Shown: one piece after another, positions 8,442-16,531 of the stretch
How the letters are laid out: each line of letters opens with the position of its first letter
How positions within the stretch are numbered: position 1 is the stretch's first letter
Source of the DNA: Treponema sp.
Lineage (GTDB): Bacteria > Spirochaetota > Spirochaetia > Treponematales > Breznakiellaceae
DNA length: 22,202 bases
Direction of reading: 5' to 3'
Assembly (NCBI GenBank): GCA_031255615.1
Contig: JAIRSD010000189.1
Location: forward strand, 1-22,202
Made by a program: the position numbers and the translations under genes
The notes under the pieces: generated by a model
Database searches by the model: none
What the model saw: only the letters and a program-made list of their open reading frames with translations
Told to the model about the DNA's origin: nothing

Positions 8442-8470
8442 AATGTATCTTCTTATGCCGGATCTGTCAA
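8442..8470 (-). promoter_or_regulatory. Putative sigma70 promoter of murA, leaderless geometry
   Basis: Minus strand: a perfect TTGACA (8465-8470), exactly 17 nt, then TACATT (8442-8447, four of six). Counting the -10 box as -12 to -7 puts +1 on the A of the murA ATG at 8435. There is no Shine-Dalgarno sequence in the six bases between the -10 box and the start, which supports a leaderless transcript. Confidence 0.6.
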
Positions 8471-8552
8471 ACAAAGCGGGGGACGGTAAAACCTTGCGAA
8501 GAAATCCGCGACGCCGGCCCCGCGGCGGCCCTCCGGGCCGCAGTTTTTTGGC

Positions 8553-8679
8553 GGAGTTTCGCGAAGCGAAACTCCGGCCCCAGCCAACCCGCGCAAGGGA
8601 TAGGAGCGGAATAAAAACCCGCAGGGTTTTTGTTAGAGCGGATAGCCCGGTCCCCGCCGCAGGCGGGGATGCGCCCAAT
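8553..8679 (+). repeat. Core hairpin repeat, copy 2
   Basis: Plus strand: an upstream hairpin with loop GAA (GGAGTTTCGC / GCGAAACTCC, 8553-8575), then GCGCAAGGGATAGGAGCGG, a stem identical to that of copy 1 with loop GCA, GAGCGGATAGCCCGG, an 8-bp stem with loop GCA (TCCCCGCC / GGCGGGGA, 8651-8669), and ATGCGCCCAA. With copy 1 it flanks murA as inverted repeats pointing outward. It points toward the outer-membrane protein gene. An AT-rich patch (8680-8698, TATTATATTTAATATA) follows directly. The rest of 8436-8837 holds the murA promoter and no gene. Confidence 0.85.
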
Positions 8680-8837
8680 ATATTATATTTAATATACGGA
8701 CTTGTTATGATGATTCTGCGCCGGAGGCTGGCGGCCTTTTCCTTTTGACGGGGCTTGACCCCTGTTATCGCGTTAAGGAAATAGTTTAATGCGGCGTTGT
8801 GAATTTTATTGTTCGGATTATGCAAGCGAGGATTACG

Positions 8838-11800
8838 GTGGTAAAAAAAAGATTCTTTTCCGGGGCCTTGTGCCTGATCATGCTGATTCTGCGGTCCCGG
8901 ATTCCCCTTTCCGCACAGAGTTACTTTCGGGGTTTTACCGAATTGCTGAGTCTGGAGACCCGTTATTTTGAAATAATTTATCCGAAGGAGTCGGAGGAAA
9001 CGGCCCGGCGTCTGGCGCTGTACGCGGACGGGGCCTACGAGGAGGTTTCCACCCGGCTGGGGATTTCTGTGGACCGCACTATTCCTGTGGCCATTACGCC
9101 CCATATCGACGAATTTAACGGCTTTATGAATTCCATGCCCTATCCGCATATTCTGCTTTTGGATACGTTCATGGACAGCGAGTGGACTACTTTTGACAAT
9201 TCTCTGGAAAAACTTTTTCTGCACGAGATGACTCACGCGGTTTCCATGAGCACCCGGGGAAGGGTTGTCGATTTTTTCTACCGGATCTTCGGCGGCTGGG
9301 TGTATCCGCCGATCTTCAACGCGCCGTCTTTTATGATCGAGGGAATCTCGGTCAGTTTTGAGAGTCTGACTGGCTACGGCAGGACGGTGGATCCCCTGGT
9401 CCGGCAAAAACTGCGGCAGGAAAACTACGATGGCAAATTCCTGAGCCCCTACCAGGTTTCCGGGGTCTCCGATTTGAAGGCGGCGGCCACGGGGGCGTGG
9501 TACGAATACGGCGGCCTCTTTTCCCGGTACTTGCAGGAAAACTACGGCATGGAAAAATACGCGGAACTGTGGCGGAGGCTGGGAGGCGGATTTCATTTTT
9601 CCATATTCTTTTACCGCAACGGATTTTATCATTTCTTTAAGCAGGTATACGGCGTCTCCGTCGAGGAGGCATGGAACGGCATGCGGGAATCGCTGGCCCT
9701 GGAAGGTCTGGAGGATTCCGCCGGGATGGCGGTGCGCCGGGGTCTTCCCTTTAAGATGCGGGACGCCCCCAGTCATATTACCGGGATGGCCGCCGCGGGG
9801 GAGAAAGTTTTTGTGCTGGATCGTTTTGCCCGGCATTTATTTGTTTACAACGGCGGGGAAGAAAAAACGGAACTTATCGTTCCGGTGCGCTCGTCCGCCT
9901 ACGACGTAGCGGTTCATGCCGGGGGGGAGCGTTTTCTGGTTTCTTCCTACCGCTACAGCAACTCCCGGGCGGAAGCGGAGGTTATCGAATATTCAAGCGG
10001 GAACGGGCGGGCCGGCAGAACCTGGCGCGGTCTGTACCGGGGGAGTTATTTTCGGGACGGCGTGGTGGGGATCGATTCGGAGGGATACCGCAGCCGTATC
10101 GTGTTTCGGACGGGGAACCCGGCGGGCGGGCCGGCGGCGGAGCCGGAAGATTCCCGGTCCGGGGAGATCCTGCTGGAGGGCGGCGGGGATCTTTCATTCA
10201 CCAATCCCCGGCCCTTGAACGACCGGTGGATCGCCTTTACCGCGGCCCGCCGGGGGAAACGGGAGCTCTGTTTTTACGATTACGAATCCCGGCGGGTTTA
10301 CCGGGCCGCCGCGGATCTTCCCGATGACGAGGCCCGTTGGGAGTTTATCCGCTACCTCCAGGTTTCCGGGGGGCGGCTGCTTTTCGGCTACGATCACGAC
10401 GACCGGATGTACAAACTGGGAGTCATCGATTTTCGGGCCCTGGAGAATGCCGCCGGACCGGCCTTGCCGGAGGGGGCGGCCCTGGGGGTGGTATTTACCG
10501 AACGGGATTTTTCCGGCGCCGTGGCGTTCCCGGTGCTGGCGGGATCGGAAATATACTACAGCGGGGCCTTTTTCGATTCCGACCGCTTGATGCGCTATCC
10601 CCAGGGGCTGGAAGATCTGGACGGTGTTTCCGCGGATCTCTACCTGCTGCCCTGGGACTCCGGGTCCCCGCCGGATGCCGAATCCCCCCCGGAGGGCGGG
10701 CTTTCCGGCTCCTCTCCGGAGTCCCTTTCCCCCTCCGGGGGCTCAGCCCTTCCGAGCAGGGTCTACCTCCCTTTTAAGTATATGAATCCCTTTTCCTTCT
10801 GGTTCCCTATTCCCCTGATCCGCAGCGATCCTGATACCGTTATGCGTCTGGACGGAGGGGGAATTTACAGCCTCATGGTTGACCCGGCGGAGTTGAATAC
10901 GGTTGTTTTGCAGGCCTTTATGGACGCCCGGTTCATGTCGGCGAATTTCAACGTTCATTGGACAAATACGAACCTGGGTTTTCCCCTGTCGGTTGAGATC
11001 TCCGACGGCGTTGCCGCCGATACTGAACCCTACCGGGCCCTCCGGTTTACGGTGGAATCGACCCTTAGCCGTTCTTTGGGGCCCCGGGGATTCCGGGGAT
11101 TTTTGGGGGCCGGTTTTGGTTTTTCCCAATTCTTTACGGGGAACCTGAAAAGCTCCGCCTATTCCTGGGACGCCCGCAGCAACAGTTACAGCGTCGTGGT
11201 CTCGGCGGGGATAACTTCCCTGTCGGTCCGGGCCTGGGAAAGTTTTGGCCGGGGCGCCACGTTCCAGCTCACCGGCCGGCTTTTGTCCGCCGGTGAGCGG
11301 ACAAATTCCTGGGGTCTGCACCCCCGGCTTGAGGGCTATGTCCGGTCCGCCTTTGAACCTACGCTTCCCTTCCGCTTTACCCTCTACGGCGCCTGGGACG
11401 CCTATTGGGGCGGCATGAATTTGCAGGGGGCCTCTTCCCAATACCCCAACCCGATTTTCCAATCCGTGTCGGTTGAGGAGTATCAAAATCAGGAGATCAG
11501 GGGTCTTGCGTGGATTGCCGGGGGAGAGGCGGAGCTGCGGATCTTTTCGATGAACGTCGAGAAGGGTATTTCCCACATCTATGTCAACCGTTTTCTGGGA
11601 ACCCTGGCTTACCGGACGGCGGTCTACGATTCCGGCGGCTTTTCCGCCCCGGAGGGGAACAGGCTGGGGGGCGATCTAAGGGCGGCCCAGTCCCTGGTTC
11701 TCCGTCTGGGGGGGGAACTGTCCAGCATCATCTTTACCACCCGCCCTATCCGGATGAGCGTCTACGTCCAGACGGCCCTTCGACTCTCCAGGCTTGGCCA

Positions 11801-11861
11801 GGGACAAACCGGGTTTGCCGATATTATCGCCATAACTCCGATGTTCAACGCAAGCTATTAG
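8838..11861 (+). CDS. Secreted peptidase-MA-like protein with beta-propeller-like middle and C-terminal outer-membrane barrel
   Basis: About 1007 residues from the GTG at 8838, chosen because GAGGA lies 5 nt upstream and it yields a clean signal peptide (VKKRFFSG, hydrophobic core, LSAQS). Alternatives in frame are ATG 8820 and GTG 8799, both without ribosome sites. The first mature domain reads like a gluzincin of the peptidase MA type: HEMTH at about 129-133 and EGISVSFES at about 168, giving the HExxH plus downstream Glu zinc site. Residues about 300-620 contain repeated short strands with [14 protein letters not shown] and [16 protein letters not shown] turns, resembling a TolB/WD40-like propeller. 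A Pro/Ser-rich linker (about 620-650) leads to roughly 340 residues of alternating aromatic/polar strands ending MFNASY, an outer-membrane barrel with terminal aromatic residue. A surface or periplasmic protease anchored in the outer membrane is inferred; substrate unknown. Confidence 0.82.
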   Translation: MVKKRFFSGALCLIMLILRSRIPLSAQSYFRGFTELLSLETRYFEIIYPKESEETARRLALYADGAYEEVSTRLGISVDRTIPVAITPHIDEFNGFMNSMPYPHILLLDTFMDSEWTTFDNSLEKLFLHEMTHAVSMSTRGRVVDFFYRIFGGWVYPPIFNAPSFMIEGISVSFESLTGYGRTVDPLVRQKLRQENYDGKFLSPYQVSGVSDLKAAATGAWYEYGGLFSRYLQENYGMEKYAELWRRLGGGFHFSIFFYRNGFYHFFKQVYGVSVEEAWNGMRESLALEGLEDSAGMAVRRGLPFKMRDAPSHITGMAAAGEKVFVLDRFARHLFVYNGGEEKTELIVPVRSSAYDVAVHAGGERFLVSSYRYSNSRAEAEVIEYSSGNGRAGRTWRGLYRGSYFRDGVVGIDSEGYRSRIVFRTGNPAGGPAAEPEDSRSGEILLEGGGDLSFTNPRPLNDRWIAFTAARRGKRELCFYDYESRRVYRAAADLPDDEARWEFIRYLQVSGGRLLFGYDHDDRMYKLGVIDFRALENAAGPALPEGAALGVVFTERDFSGAVAFPVLAGSEIYYSGAFFDSDRLMRYPQGLEDLDGVSADLYLLPWDSGSPPDAESPPEGGLSGSSPESLSPSGGSALPSRVYLPFKYMNPFSFWFPIPLIRSDPDTVMRLDGGGIYSLMVDPAELNTVVLQAFMDARFMSANFNVHWTNTNLGFPLSVEISDGVAADTEPYRALRFTVESTLSRSLGPRGFRGFLGAGFGFSQFFTGNLKSSAYSWDARSNSYSVVVSAGITSLSVRAWESFGRGATFQLTGRLLSAGERTNSWGLHPRLEGYVRSAFEPTLPFRFTLYGAWDAYWGGMNLQGASSQYPNPIFQSVSVEEYQNQEIRGLAWIAGGEAELRIFSMNVEKGISHIYVNRFLGTLAYRTAVYDSGGFSAPEGNRLGGDLRAAQSLVLRLGGELSSIIFTTRPIRMSVYVQTALRLSRLGQGQTGFADIIAITPMFNASY

Positions 11862-11925
11862 CGGGCTGATTCGGCTAAAAGACCGGATATGTGGATGCGG
11901 GACATGTACCACCAGGGCGAAGAAG

Positions 11926-12163
11926 GCGCCGGCATGGATGCCGGCGCGGCTAAATCCATGGGGTTTTGCGAAGCAAAACCCCATGCTGAAAATCCGCAGG
12001 GATGCGGATTTTCGGAAGGCGAAAGCCGCGGCGCGGCTTTCGCCCGCGCAAGGGATAGGAGGGGTGCGGAGCAGACCCGGCGCAAAGCGCCGGGGCCGGA
12101 GCGAAGCGGAGCCCCGGATAGCCCGGTCCCCGCCGCGGAGCGGCGGGGATGCGCCCAAAAAGA
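11926..12163 (+). repeat. Core hairpin repeat, copy 3, with upstream hairpin cassette
   Basis: The 384-bp gap between the barrel gene and the AraC gene holds a run of hairpins: GCGCCGGCAT/ATGCCGGCGC (11926-11947), CATGGGGTTTTGC with loop GAA (11957-11985, 13 bp), GAAAATCCGC/GCGGATTTTC (11988-12013), and GGCGAAAGCCGC with loop GGC (12018-12044). The core follows: GCGCAAGGGATAGGAG, an expanded variable part including CCCGGCGC/GCGCCGGG and a GCGAAGC mini-hairpin, GGATAGCCCGG, a 10-bp stem with loop GGA (TCCCCGCCGC / GCGGCGGGGA), and ATGCGCCCAA. It is co-oriented with the AraC gene 83 bp further on. Confidence 0.82.
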
Positions 12164-12210
12164 AACCCGGAGTCCGGCGTTTTTCAAACCGGGCGTTGAG
12201 GGGCCGCGCA

Positions 12211-12239
12211 TTGAATTTTTTTGCGATGGATTATAAAAT
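12211..12239 (+). promoter_or_regulatory. Putative promoter of the AraC-type regulator gene
   Basis: TTGAAT (12211-12216), a 17-nt spacer, and TAAAAT (12234-12239; five of six to the -10 consensus). Predicted +1 is 12246, the first base of a GTG in frame with the regulator and 12 bases before the ATG at 12258. Neither start has a good Shine-Dalgarno sequence. Confidence 0.5.
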
Positions 12240-12245
12240 ATTCGG

Positions 12246-14333
12246 GTGCCTACGGGTATGACCGTGAAACAGATCGTCAACAAAAACAGCGTCCTGCGGG
12301 TGTGGTTTATATCTTATTTGCTGGTGCTTATTCTGCCCCTGGCGGTGAGCGTTATCATTTATTTGACCGCCATGGGTATTATCAGAAAAAACACGGAAGA
12401 AATAAACACAATTGCGCTGTCGCAGACCGGAATCGCCATCGACCAGTTTTTTTCCGATATTCATGCCGCGGGCAGGGGGATTTTAAATCAGGAGGCCGTT
12501 GCCTCCCTTACCTACGCGGAACGGCCTCTGACTTCTTTTAAGCTGGAAAAAATCGGCAATCTCCGGTCCAGTCTGGATGAATACGCGGCCCAGGGGAATT
12601 ACTTTCGGAAGATCTACGTTTATTTTAGTCTTGGGGGATTCGCGGCAACCACCGAAGGATTGTACGGAACCGAATCGTTTTTGCGGGACCTGGAAAAGGA
12701 GGCGGGCGCCGGTTCGCCCGTCGTATCGTGGATAAAAGAGGGGCGGCAGTTTCAGGTATACATGGCCCGTTCTTCAACCGCAGCGTCTGCGCCGTCGTCC
12801 GCAGCGTCCGCGCCGTTGTCCGATTCCCGGACGGATAAAATTATCGTGATCATGAGCGATGTCCCGAGCCGGATGGCGCCGAATGTCGTTTGTGTTTTTA
12901 TCATAGACTACCGGCCGCTTTACAGGCTGCTGGACAATTACGAAAAAGGGACGGCGGGCGACGCCCGGTATTTATGGCTTGTTTCTCCCGGCGAAGGCAG
13001 GAGTATATGTCCCGACGACTCTTTCCGTTTCGCCGGGGATCTCGGCCCGGAATTTTTCGCCGATCCCGGTTATATAAAGGCCCTGGAATCGCGGAATTTG
13101 GCGGTTACGGCGGTGGATTCCGGGATAACCGGCTGGACCCTGGTTTCCGCCGTTCCTCTCCGCCAGTACGCCAGGGAACTAAGCCAGATACGCCGGGTTT
13201 ACCTTATTTATTTGTTTATATGTCTTGGGGCGGGGGGCGTAGTTTCCGTCATCTTCGCCCAAAAGAATTACCGGCCGGTCCGAAACCTTTCGTCCATTCT
13301 GGAATTTTCGTCCCCTGGCCGGCGGGAGATGCCGGGGGACCGCAGCGAATTTGAATATTTGGCCGACGGAATCGTTTTGCTGCTGGAAAAAAAGCGGGGA
13401 TATGAAAGGGAAATCGGCCGCCAGCGGGGATTGATAGCCGAGGGCAAATTGGTAAATATACTGCGGGGGGCCGTTCGCAGCGCCCGCGCCTTTAAGATGG
13501 TCTGCGGGGACTACGGTTTTTCCTTTTCGACCAACTGTTTTTTTATTATCGGCATCGTGGTCAACGAATACAGCGGGGTTCTGTACCAAAAAGAGGACGA
13601 GGCTTCCGTCGATGATTTAATTGATATGCTGCATACGGCTGTCGGATTCGTTTTTACGGAAACGCTCCGCCGTTCCTGTGATTGCTACGCCTGCCGTTAT
13701 GACGGCAATATTTTTGTTGTCGCCTCGCGGAAGGATGTCCCTGACGGAGAGTCCGGTGCGGCGTTTATCGCGAGGCTGAAAGACTTCTGCCGGGAGGGCG
13801 AAGCGGTTATACGGGAACGTTTTTCCGTTCGGGCCTCCGTATACATAAGCGGACTGTACTCGGAGCGGCAGAGCGGGGCCATGAATATCCATGACGCATT
13901 TGAGGAAGCCGCCTGGGGGATTTCGCATATAAAGGATTTTCACGGCGAGGAAACCGTGATGATCAAGCAGGATATACTGAGCGGCATGGCGGAAGAAAAC
14001 AATACGGCCCCCCTCCACGCCGAAATTATCCGCTACATCGACGAAAATTACGCCAACATGAATCTAAGCGTCACCTTAATCGCCGATCATTTTTCCCTTA
14101 GTAAATCTTATCTGTTCCGCGTCTTTAAAAAGGGGGAAAACCGCGGAATTCTGGATTATATCCACCAGCGCAGGGTGGAGGAGGCGAAAATTCTTCTGCG
14201 CGGTTCCAACAGCGGTATTAACGACATTGCCGTCAAAATCGGCTATACCAACGGCCTTACCCTTATCCGGGCGTTTAAGCGGATAGAGGGGATTACCCCG
14301 ACGATGTACCGTTCTATAGCCCGGCGTTTTTAA
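12246..14333 (+). CDS. Membrane-anchored AraC-family transcriptional regulator (YesS-like architecture)
   Basis: About 695 residues from GTG 12246, or 691 from ATG 12258 (MTVKQIVNKNS); the sequence does not decide between them. Membrane segment 1 lies at about 18-45, an extracytoplasmic sensor domain spans about 46-315, and segment 2 is at about 319-340 (VYLIYLFICLGAGG). A cytoplasmic middle region follows, then two helix-turn-helix motifs in the last 100 residues: LSVTLIADHFSLSKSYLFR and the INDIAVKIGYTNGLTLIRAFK stretch ending in GITPTMYR, the AraC/XylS signature. Such proteins (for example Bacillus YesS) sit beside LplB/YtcP-type importers and control them in response to oligosaccharides. 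Here it is convergent with the GH4-binding protein-permease operon, its probable target. The stop codon TAA lies within a GTTTTTAAGCGG repeat start. Confidence 0.9.
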   Translation: MPTGMTVKQIVNKNSVLRVWFISYLLVLILPLAVSVIIYLTAMGIIRKNTEEINTIALSQTGIAIDQFFSDIHAAGRGILNQEAVASLTYAERPLTSFKLEKIGNLRSSLDEYAAQGNYFRKIYVYFSLGGFAATTEGLYGTESFLRDLEKEAGAGSPVVSWIKEGRQFQVYMARSSTAASAPSSAASAPLSDSRTDKIIVIMSDVPSRMAPNVVCVFIIDYRPLYRLLDNYEKGTAGDARYLWLVSPGEGRSICPDDSFRFAGDLGPEFFADPGYIKALESRNLAVTAVDSGITGWTLVSAVPLRQYARELSQIRRVYLIYLFICLGAGGVVSVIFAQKNYRPVRNLSSILEFSSPGRREMPGDRSEFEYLADGIVLLLEKKRGYEREIGRQRGLIAEGKLVNILRGAVRSARAFKMVCGDYGFSFSTNCFFIIGIVVNEYSGVLYQKEDEASVDDLIDMLHTAVGFVFTETLRRSCDCYACRYDGNIFVVASRKDVPDGESGAAFIARLKDFCREGEAVIRERFSVRASVYISGLYSERQSGAMNIHDAFEEAAWGISHIKDFHGEETVMIKQDILSGMAEENNTAPLHAEIIRYIDENYANMNLSVTLIADHFSLSKSYLFRVFKKGENRGILDYIHQRRVEEAKILLRGSNSGINDIAVKIGYTNGLTLIRAFKRIEGITPTMYRSIARRF

Positions 14334-14350
14334 GCGGTTGTTGTTCAGAA

Positions 14351-14393
14351 ACCGGGCTTGTTCAATAACCCGGTTGGTTATTGAACAAGCCGG
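14351..14393 (+). terminator. Long hairpin directly after the AraC gene
   Basis: A 16-bp perfect stem (GGCTTGTTCAATAACC and its complement), extended after one mismatch by CC/GG, with loop CGGTT, begins 17 bp after the stop codon. It has no T-run on the 3' side, so intrinsic termination is uncertain. It may instead be the hairpin part of the neighbouring repeat family, which begins with the same GTTTTTAAGCGGTTGTTGTTC block at 14326. Confidence 0.5.
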
Positions 14394-14395
14394 GC

Positions 14396-14483
14396 GAAAA
14401 ACGCGGGTTTCCCGAGGAAATCCACGTTTTTCTTCGTTTTCAAGCGGCTGTTATTCAGAAACTGAAGTTTCTGAATGACTCTA
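14396..14483 (+). repeat. Composite hairpin repeat R1 between convergent genes, with bidirectional terminator features
   Basis: Part one is an imperfect hairpin with an A-run on its left arm and a T-run on its right arm (GAAAAACGCGG .. CCACGTTTTTC, 14396-14432). Such a hairpin could terminate transcription from either side. Part two is GTTTTCAAGCGGCTGTTATTC leading into a 10-bp stem (TTCAGAAACT / AGTTTCTGAA), ending just before the permease stop at 14484. Related copies lie at 18291-18374 and, inverted, at 19724-19810, with a partial copy at 16401-16445. Confidence 0.75.
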
Positions 14484-15365
14484 TTAGCCTTTCACCGACC
14501 CTATCATGACTCCCGTTACAAAATACTTCTGCACAAAGGGATAAATTATCAGCATGGGGAGGGTGGCGACCATGATTGTTGAATATTTGATAAGGGGCCG
14601 GTAAATTTCCACGTCAACCGCCTCCTGCGATGCCTGGATGCTTTGCTCGGAACTAAGGATGACGATTTCCCGCAGGGTAAGCTGAAGGGGGAAAAGGTTC
14701 CGATCCCGCAGATACAGGGAGGCGTTGAACCAGGCGTTCCAGTGGTAAATCGCGTAAAAAAGCACGATTACGGCGATGGTGGCGGTGGATACGGGCAGGA
14801 TGATCCGGGTCAATATCCGTATGTGCCCCGCCCCGTCGATGATCGCCGCCTCCGAAAGGGCGTCGGGGATGGAGGAAAAGGCGGTCCGCATGATAATGAT
14901 ATTATAGACCGATACGGCTCCCGGAATAATCAGACTGATAAGGGAGTCGAGCATACCGAGGTTTCTGACGACCATGTAAGTCGGTATCAGGCCGCCGTTG
15001 AATATCATGGTAAAGGTTATCATTAACACAATCGGGGCCTTGAACATCAGGTTCTTGAGCGAAAGGGCGTAGGCCGCCAGAATTGTCATAAGAGTACCGA
15101 ATCCCGTGGAGGCGGCGACAATAACAAGGGTATTCATGTATGAACGCAGAATGCTGCTGTTGTTCATCACCAGCTTATAGCCGCCGAGGGTCGGGGTCCC
15201 CAGGGGCTTAAGGATGAGGCCGCTGAAGGCGGAAAGCCGCAGAGGATCGCTTATCGATCCCATGAGTACATGCCAGACCGGCAGCAGGAATATCCCGGAA
15301 AGGACGATGAGTCCGGTTACGTTGAAAATGGAGAATATTTTTTCACCGGTTGATTGTCTCGTCAT
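14484..15365 (-). CDS. Carbohydrate ABC transporter permease, CUT1 family (YtcP/LplC-like)
   Basis: Inner-membrane permease of 293 residues from MTRQSTGEKIFSIF (ATG 15363-15365); an ATG at 15428 would extend it into the upstream permease gene and is less likely. About six membrane segments are visible. The MalG-type cytoplasmic EAA loop reads SEAAIIDGAGHIRILTRIILP. The C-terminus KYFVTGVMIGSVKG is characteristic of YtcP/LplC proteins, whose usual ending is VQKYFVKGVMIGAVKG-like. Last gene of the sugar operon, 13 nt after the LplB-like permease, with AAAGGG about 10 nt upstream of the start. With its partner it would import an oligosaccharide delivered by the lipoprotein; no ATPase gene is in the window, so a shared MsmX-type ATPase is expected elsewhere. 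Confidence 0.92.
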   Translation of the reverse strand: MTRQSTGEKIFSIFNVTGLIVLSGIFLLPVWHVLMGSISDPLRLSAFSGLILKPLGTPTLGGYKLVMNNSSILRSYMNTLVIVAASTGFGTLMTILAAYALSLKNLMFKAPIVLMITFTMIFNGGLIPTYMVVRNLGMLDSLISLIIPGAVSVYNIIIMRTAFSSIPDALSEAAIIDGAGHIRILTRIILPVSTATIAVIVLFYAIYHWNAWFNASLYLRDRNLFPLQLTLREIVILSSEQSIQASQEAVDVEIYRPLIKYSTIMVATLPMLIIYPFVQKYFVTGVMIGSVKG

Positions 15366-15378
15366 GACTGTTGACCCT

Positions 15379-16389
15379 TTACCATAAACTCGTTTCGCTG
15401 AATTTACGGCTGAATTTATTAGCCGCAATTAACATAAGAAAATTGATAACGGAATTAAACAGGTTTACCGCCGTCGAATAGCTGTAATTGTTGTCAATTA
15501 CCCCCACCCGGTAGGTATAACTGGAAATTACATCCGCCGTTTCGTATGTCGCCGGGGAATACATCAGGATGGTCTTTTCAAAACCAATGCTCATAATCTG
15601 TCCAAGCCGGAGTATAAGAAGAATTACGATAGTAGAGGCAATGCCCGGCAGGGTAACGTAGAGGGTCTGCTTCCAGCGTCCCGCCCCGTCAATCTTCGCC
15701 GCCTCGTAGAGTTCCTGGTCAATGCCCGAAAGGGCGGCGATAAAAATGATGCTGTTATAGCCCAGGTGCTGCCACATATTCGAACCGATATACAATGTAC
15801 GGAACCATTCGGGCCGCGAAATGAGGGCGCCCCCCTTGTCGCCGAAGAGGGCGGCCAGACGGGTCAGGATCCCCTGGGATTTCGTAAAATCAATAAGGAT
15901 GCTCACCACCACCACCACGGAGATAAAATAGGGCAGGTACGATATGGTTTGGATAAGTTTTTTGAAATGTTTATCTTTTATTTCATTCAGGCACAGGGCG
16001 AAGACAATCGGCAGGGGAAAAGAAAACAGCAAGCCGTAAAAACTGATAAGCAGGGTGTTCCGTATCAGCCGCCAAAAATAAACGGAGTTGAAAAACCGGA
16101 TAAAATGTTCCAACCCCAGCCACTGGCTGCCGAAAATTCCCCTTCTTACGCTGAAATCCTGAAAGGCCATGAGTACGCCGCCCATGGGCATATAGTGAAA
16201 AATAAAAAAATAAACCACCACCGGCAGCACCATGAGGTAGACCGCATAATTCAGCTTTAAGTCTCTGAGAACCGCTTTTTTTGTTATAAACGGATTCCCC
16301 GGGAATGTATTTTTCGCGAAGGGCGTTTTGGACTTAGGGAATCCGGATACGCCGGAGAGAGATCCCGCCGGAGGCTCTGTCTTTTTCAT
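15379..16389 (-). CDS. Carbohydrate ABC transporter permease, CUT1 family (LplB-like)
   Basis: A 336-residue inner-membrane permease. After a proline/serine-rich cytoplasmic N-terminus of about 45 residues, longer than usual, comes NYAVYLMVLPVVVYFFIF and the LplB-type HYMPMGGVLMAFQDFS stretch. The EAA loop reads YEAAKIDGAGRWKQTLYVTLPGI. The C-terminus NLFNSVINFLMLIAANKFSRK fits LplB/YteP proteins. The start at 16389 has an AAGGAT ribosome site. It pairs with the next permease gene as the heterodimeric membrane channel of an importer. The 142-bp gap upstream of it contains a partial composite repeat. Confidence 0.92.
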   Translation of the reverse strand: MKKTEPPAGSLSGVSGFPKSKTPFAKNTFPGNPFITKKAVLRDLKLNYAVYLMVLPVVVYFFIFHYMPMGGVLMAFQDFSVRRGIFGSQWLGLEHFIRFFNSVYFWRLIRNTLLISFYGLLFSFPLPIVFALCLNEIKDKHFKKLIQTISYLPYFISVVVVVSILIDFTKSQGILTRLAALFGDKGGALISRPEWFRTLYIGSNMWQHLGYNSIIFIAALSGIDQELYEAAKIDGAGRWKQTLYVTLPGIASTIVILLILRLGQIMSIGFEKTILMYSPATYETADVISSYTYRVGVIDNNYSYSTAVNLFNSVINFLMLIAANKFSRKFSETSLW

Positions 16390-16400
16390 CGTTTCAATCC

Positions 16401-16445
16401 TTTTTTAAGCGGCTGCTGCCCGGAAACCGCAGTCTCCGGACAGGC
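16401..16445 (+). repeat. Partial composite repeat R2
   Basis: TTTTTTAAGCGGCTGCTGCC followed by an imperfect hairpin (CCGGA .. TCCGG) resembles the second half of repeats R1 and R3 with several changes. It lies between the binding-protein and permease genes. The rest of the gap to 16531 has small GC-rich inverted repeats and no gene. Confidence 0.5.
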
Positions 16446-16531
16446 CTCTTTATAAATTCCGTACTTCGCCGTAAGGCGGCGCGGGGGAGGGCTCCGGTAA
16501 TCCGGGGCCCGTTCCGGATGCGCCTACCGGT

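Noticed and set aside
8789..8971. A 60-codon frame with a good ribosome site before the barrel gene
   Set aside because: Mostly overlaps the barrel gene and has no recognisable features; kept only as a note on a possible frameshift tract.
7161..9836. An 891-codon minus-strand frame that would extend murA far upstream
   Set aside because: Only the part from 8435 is MurA. The rest is antisense to the barrel-protein gene and crosses the core repeat.
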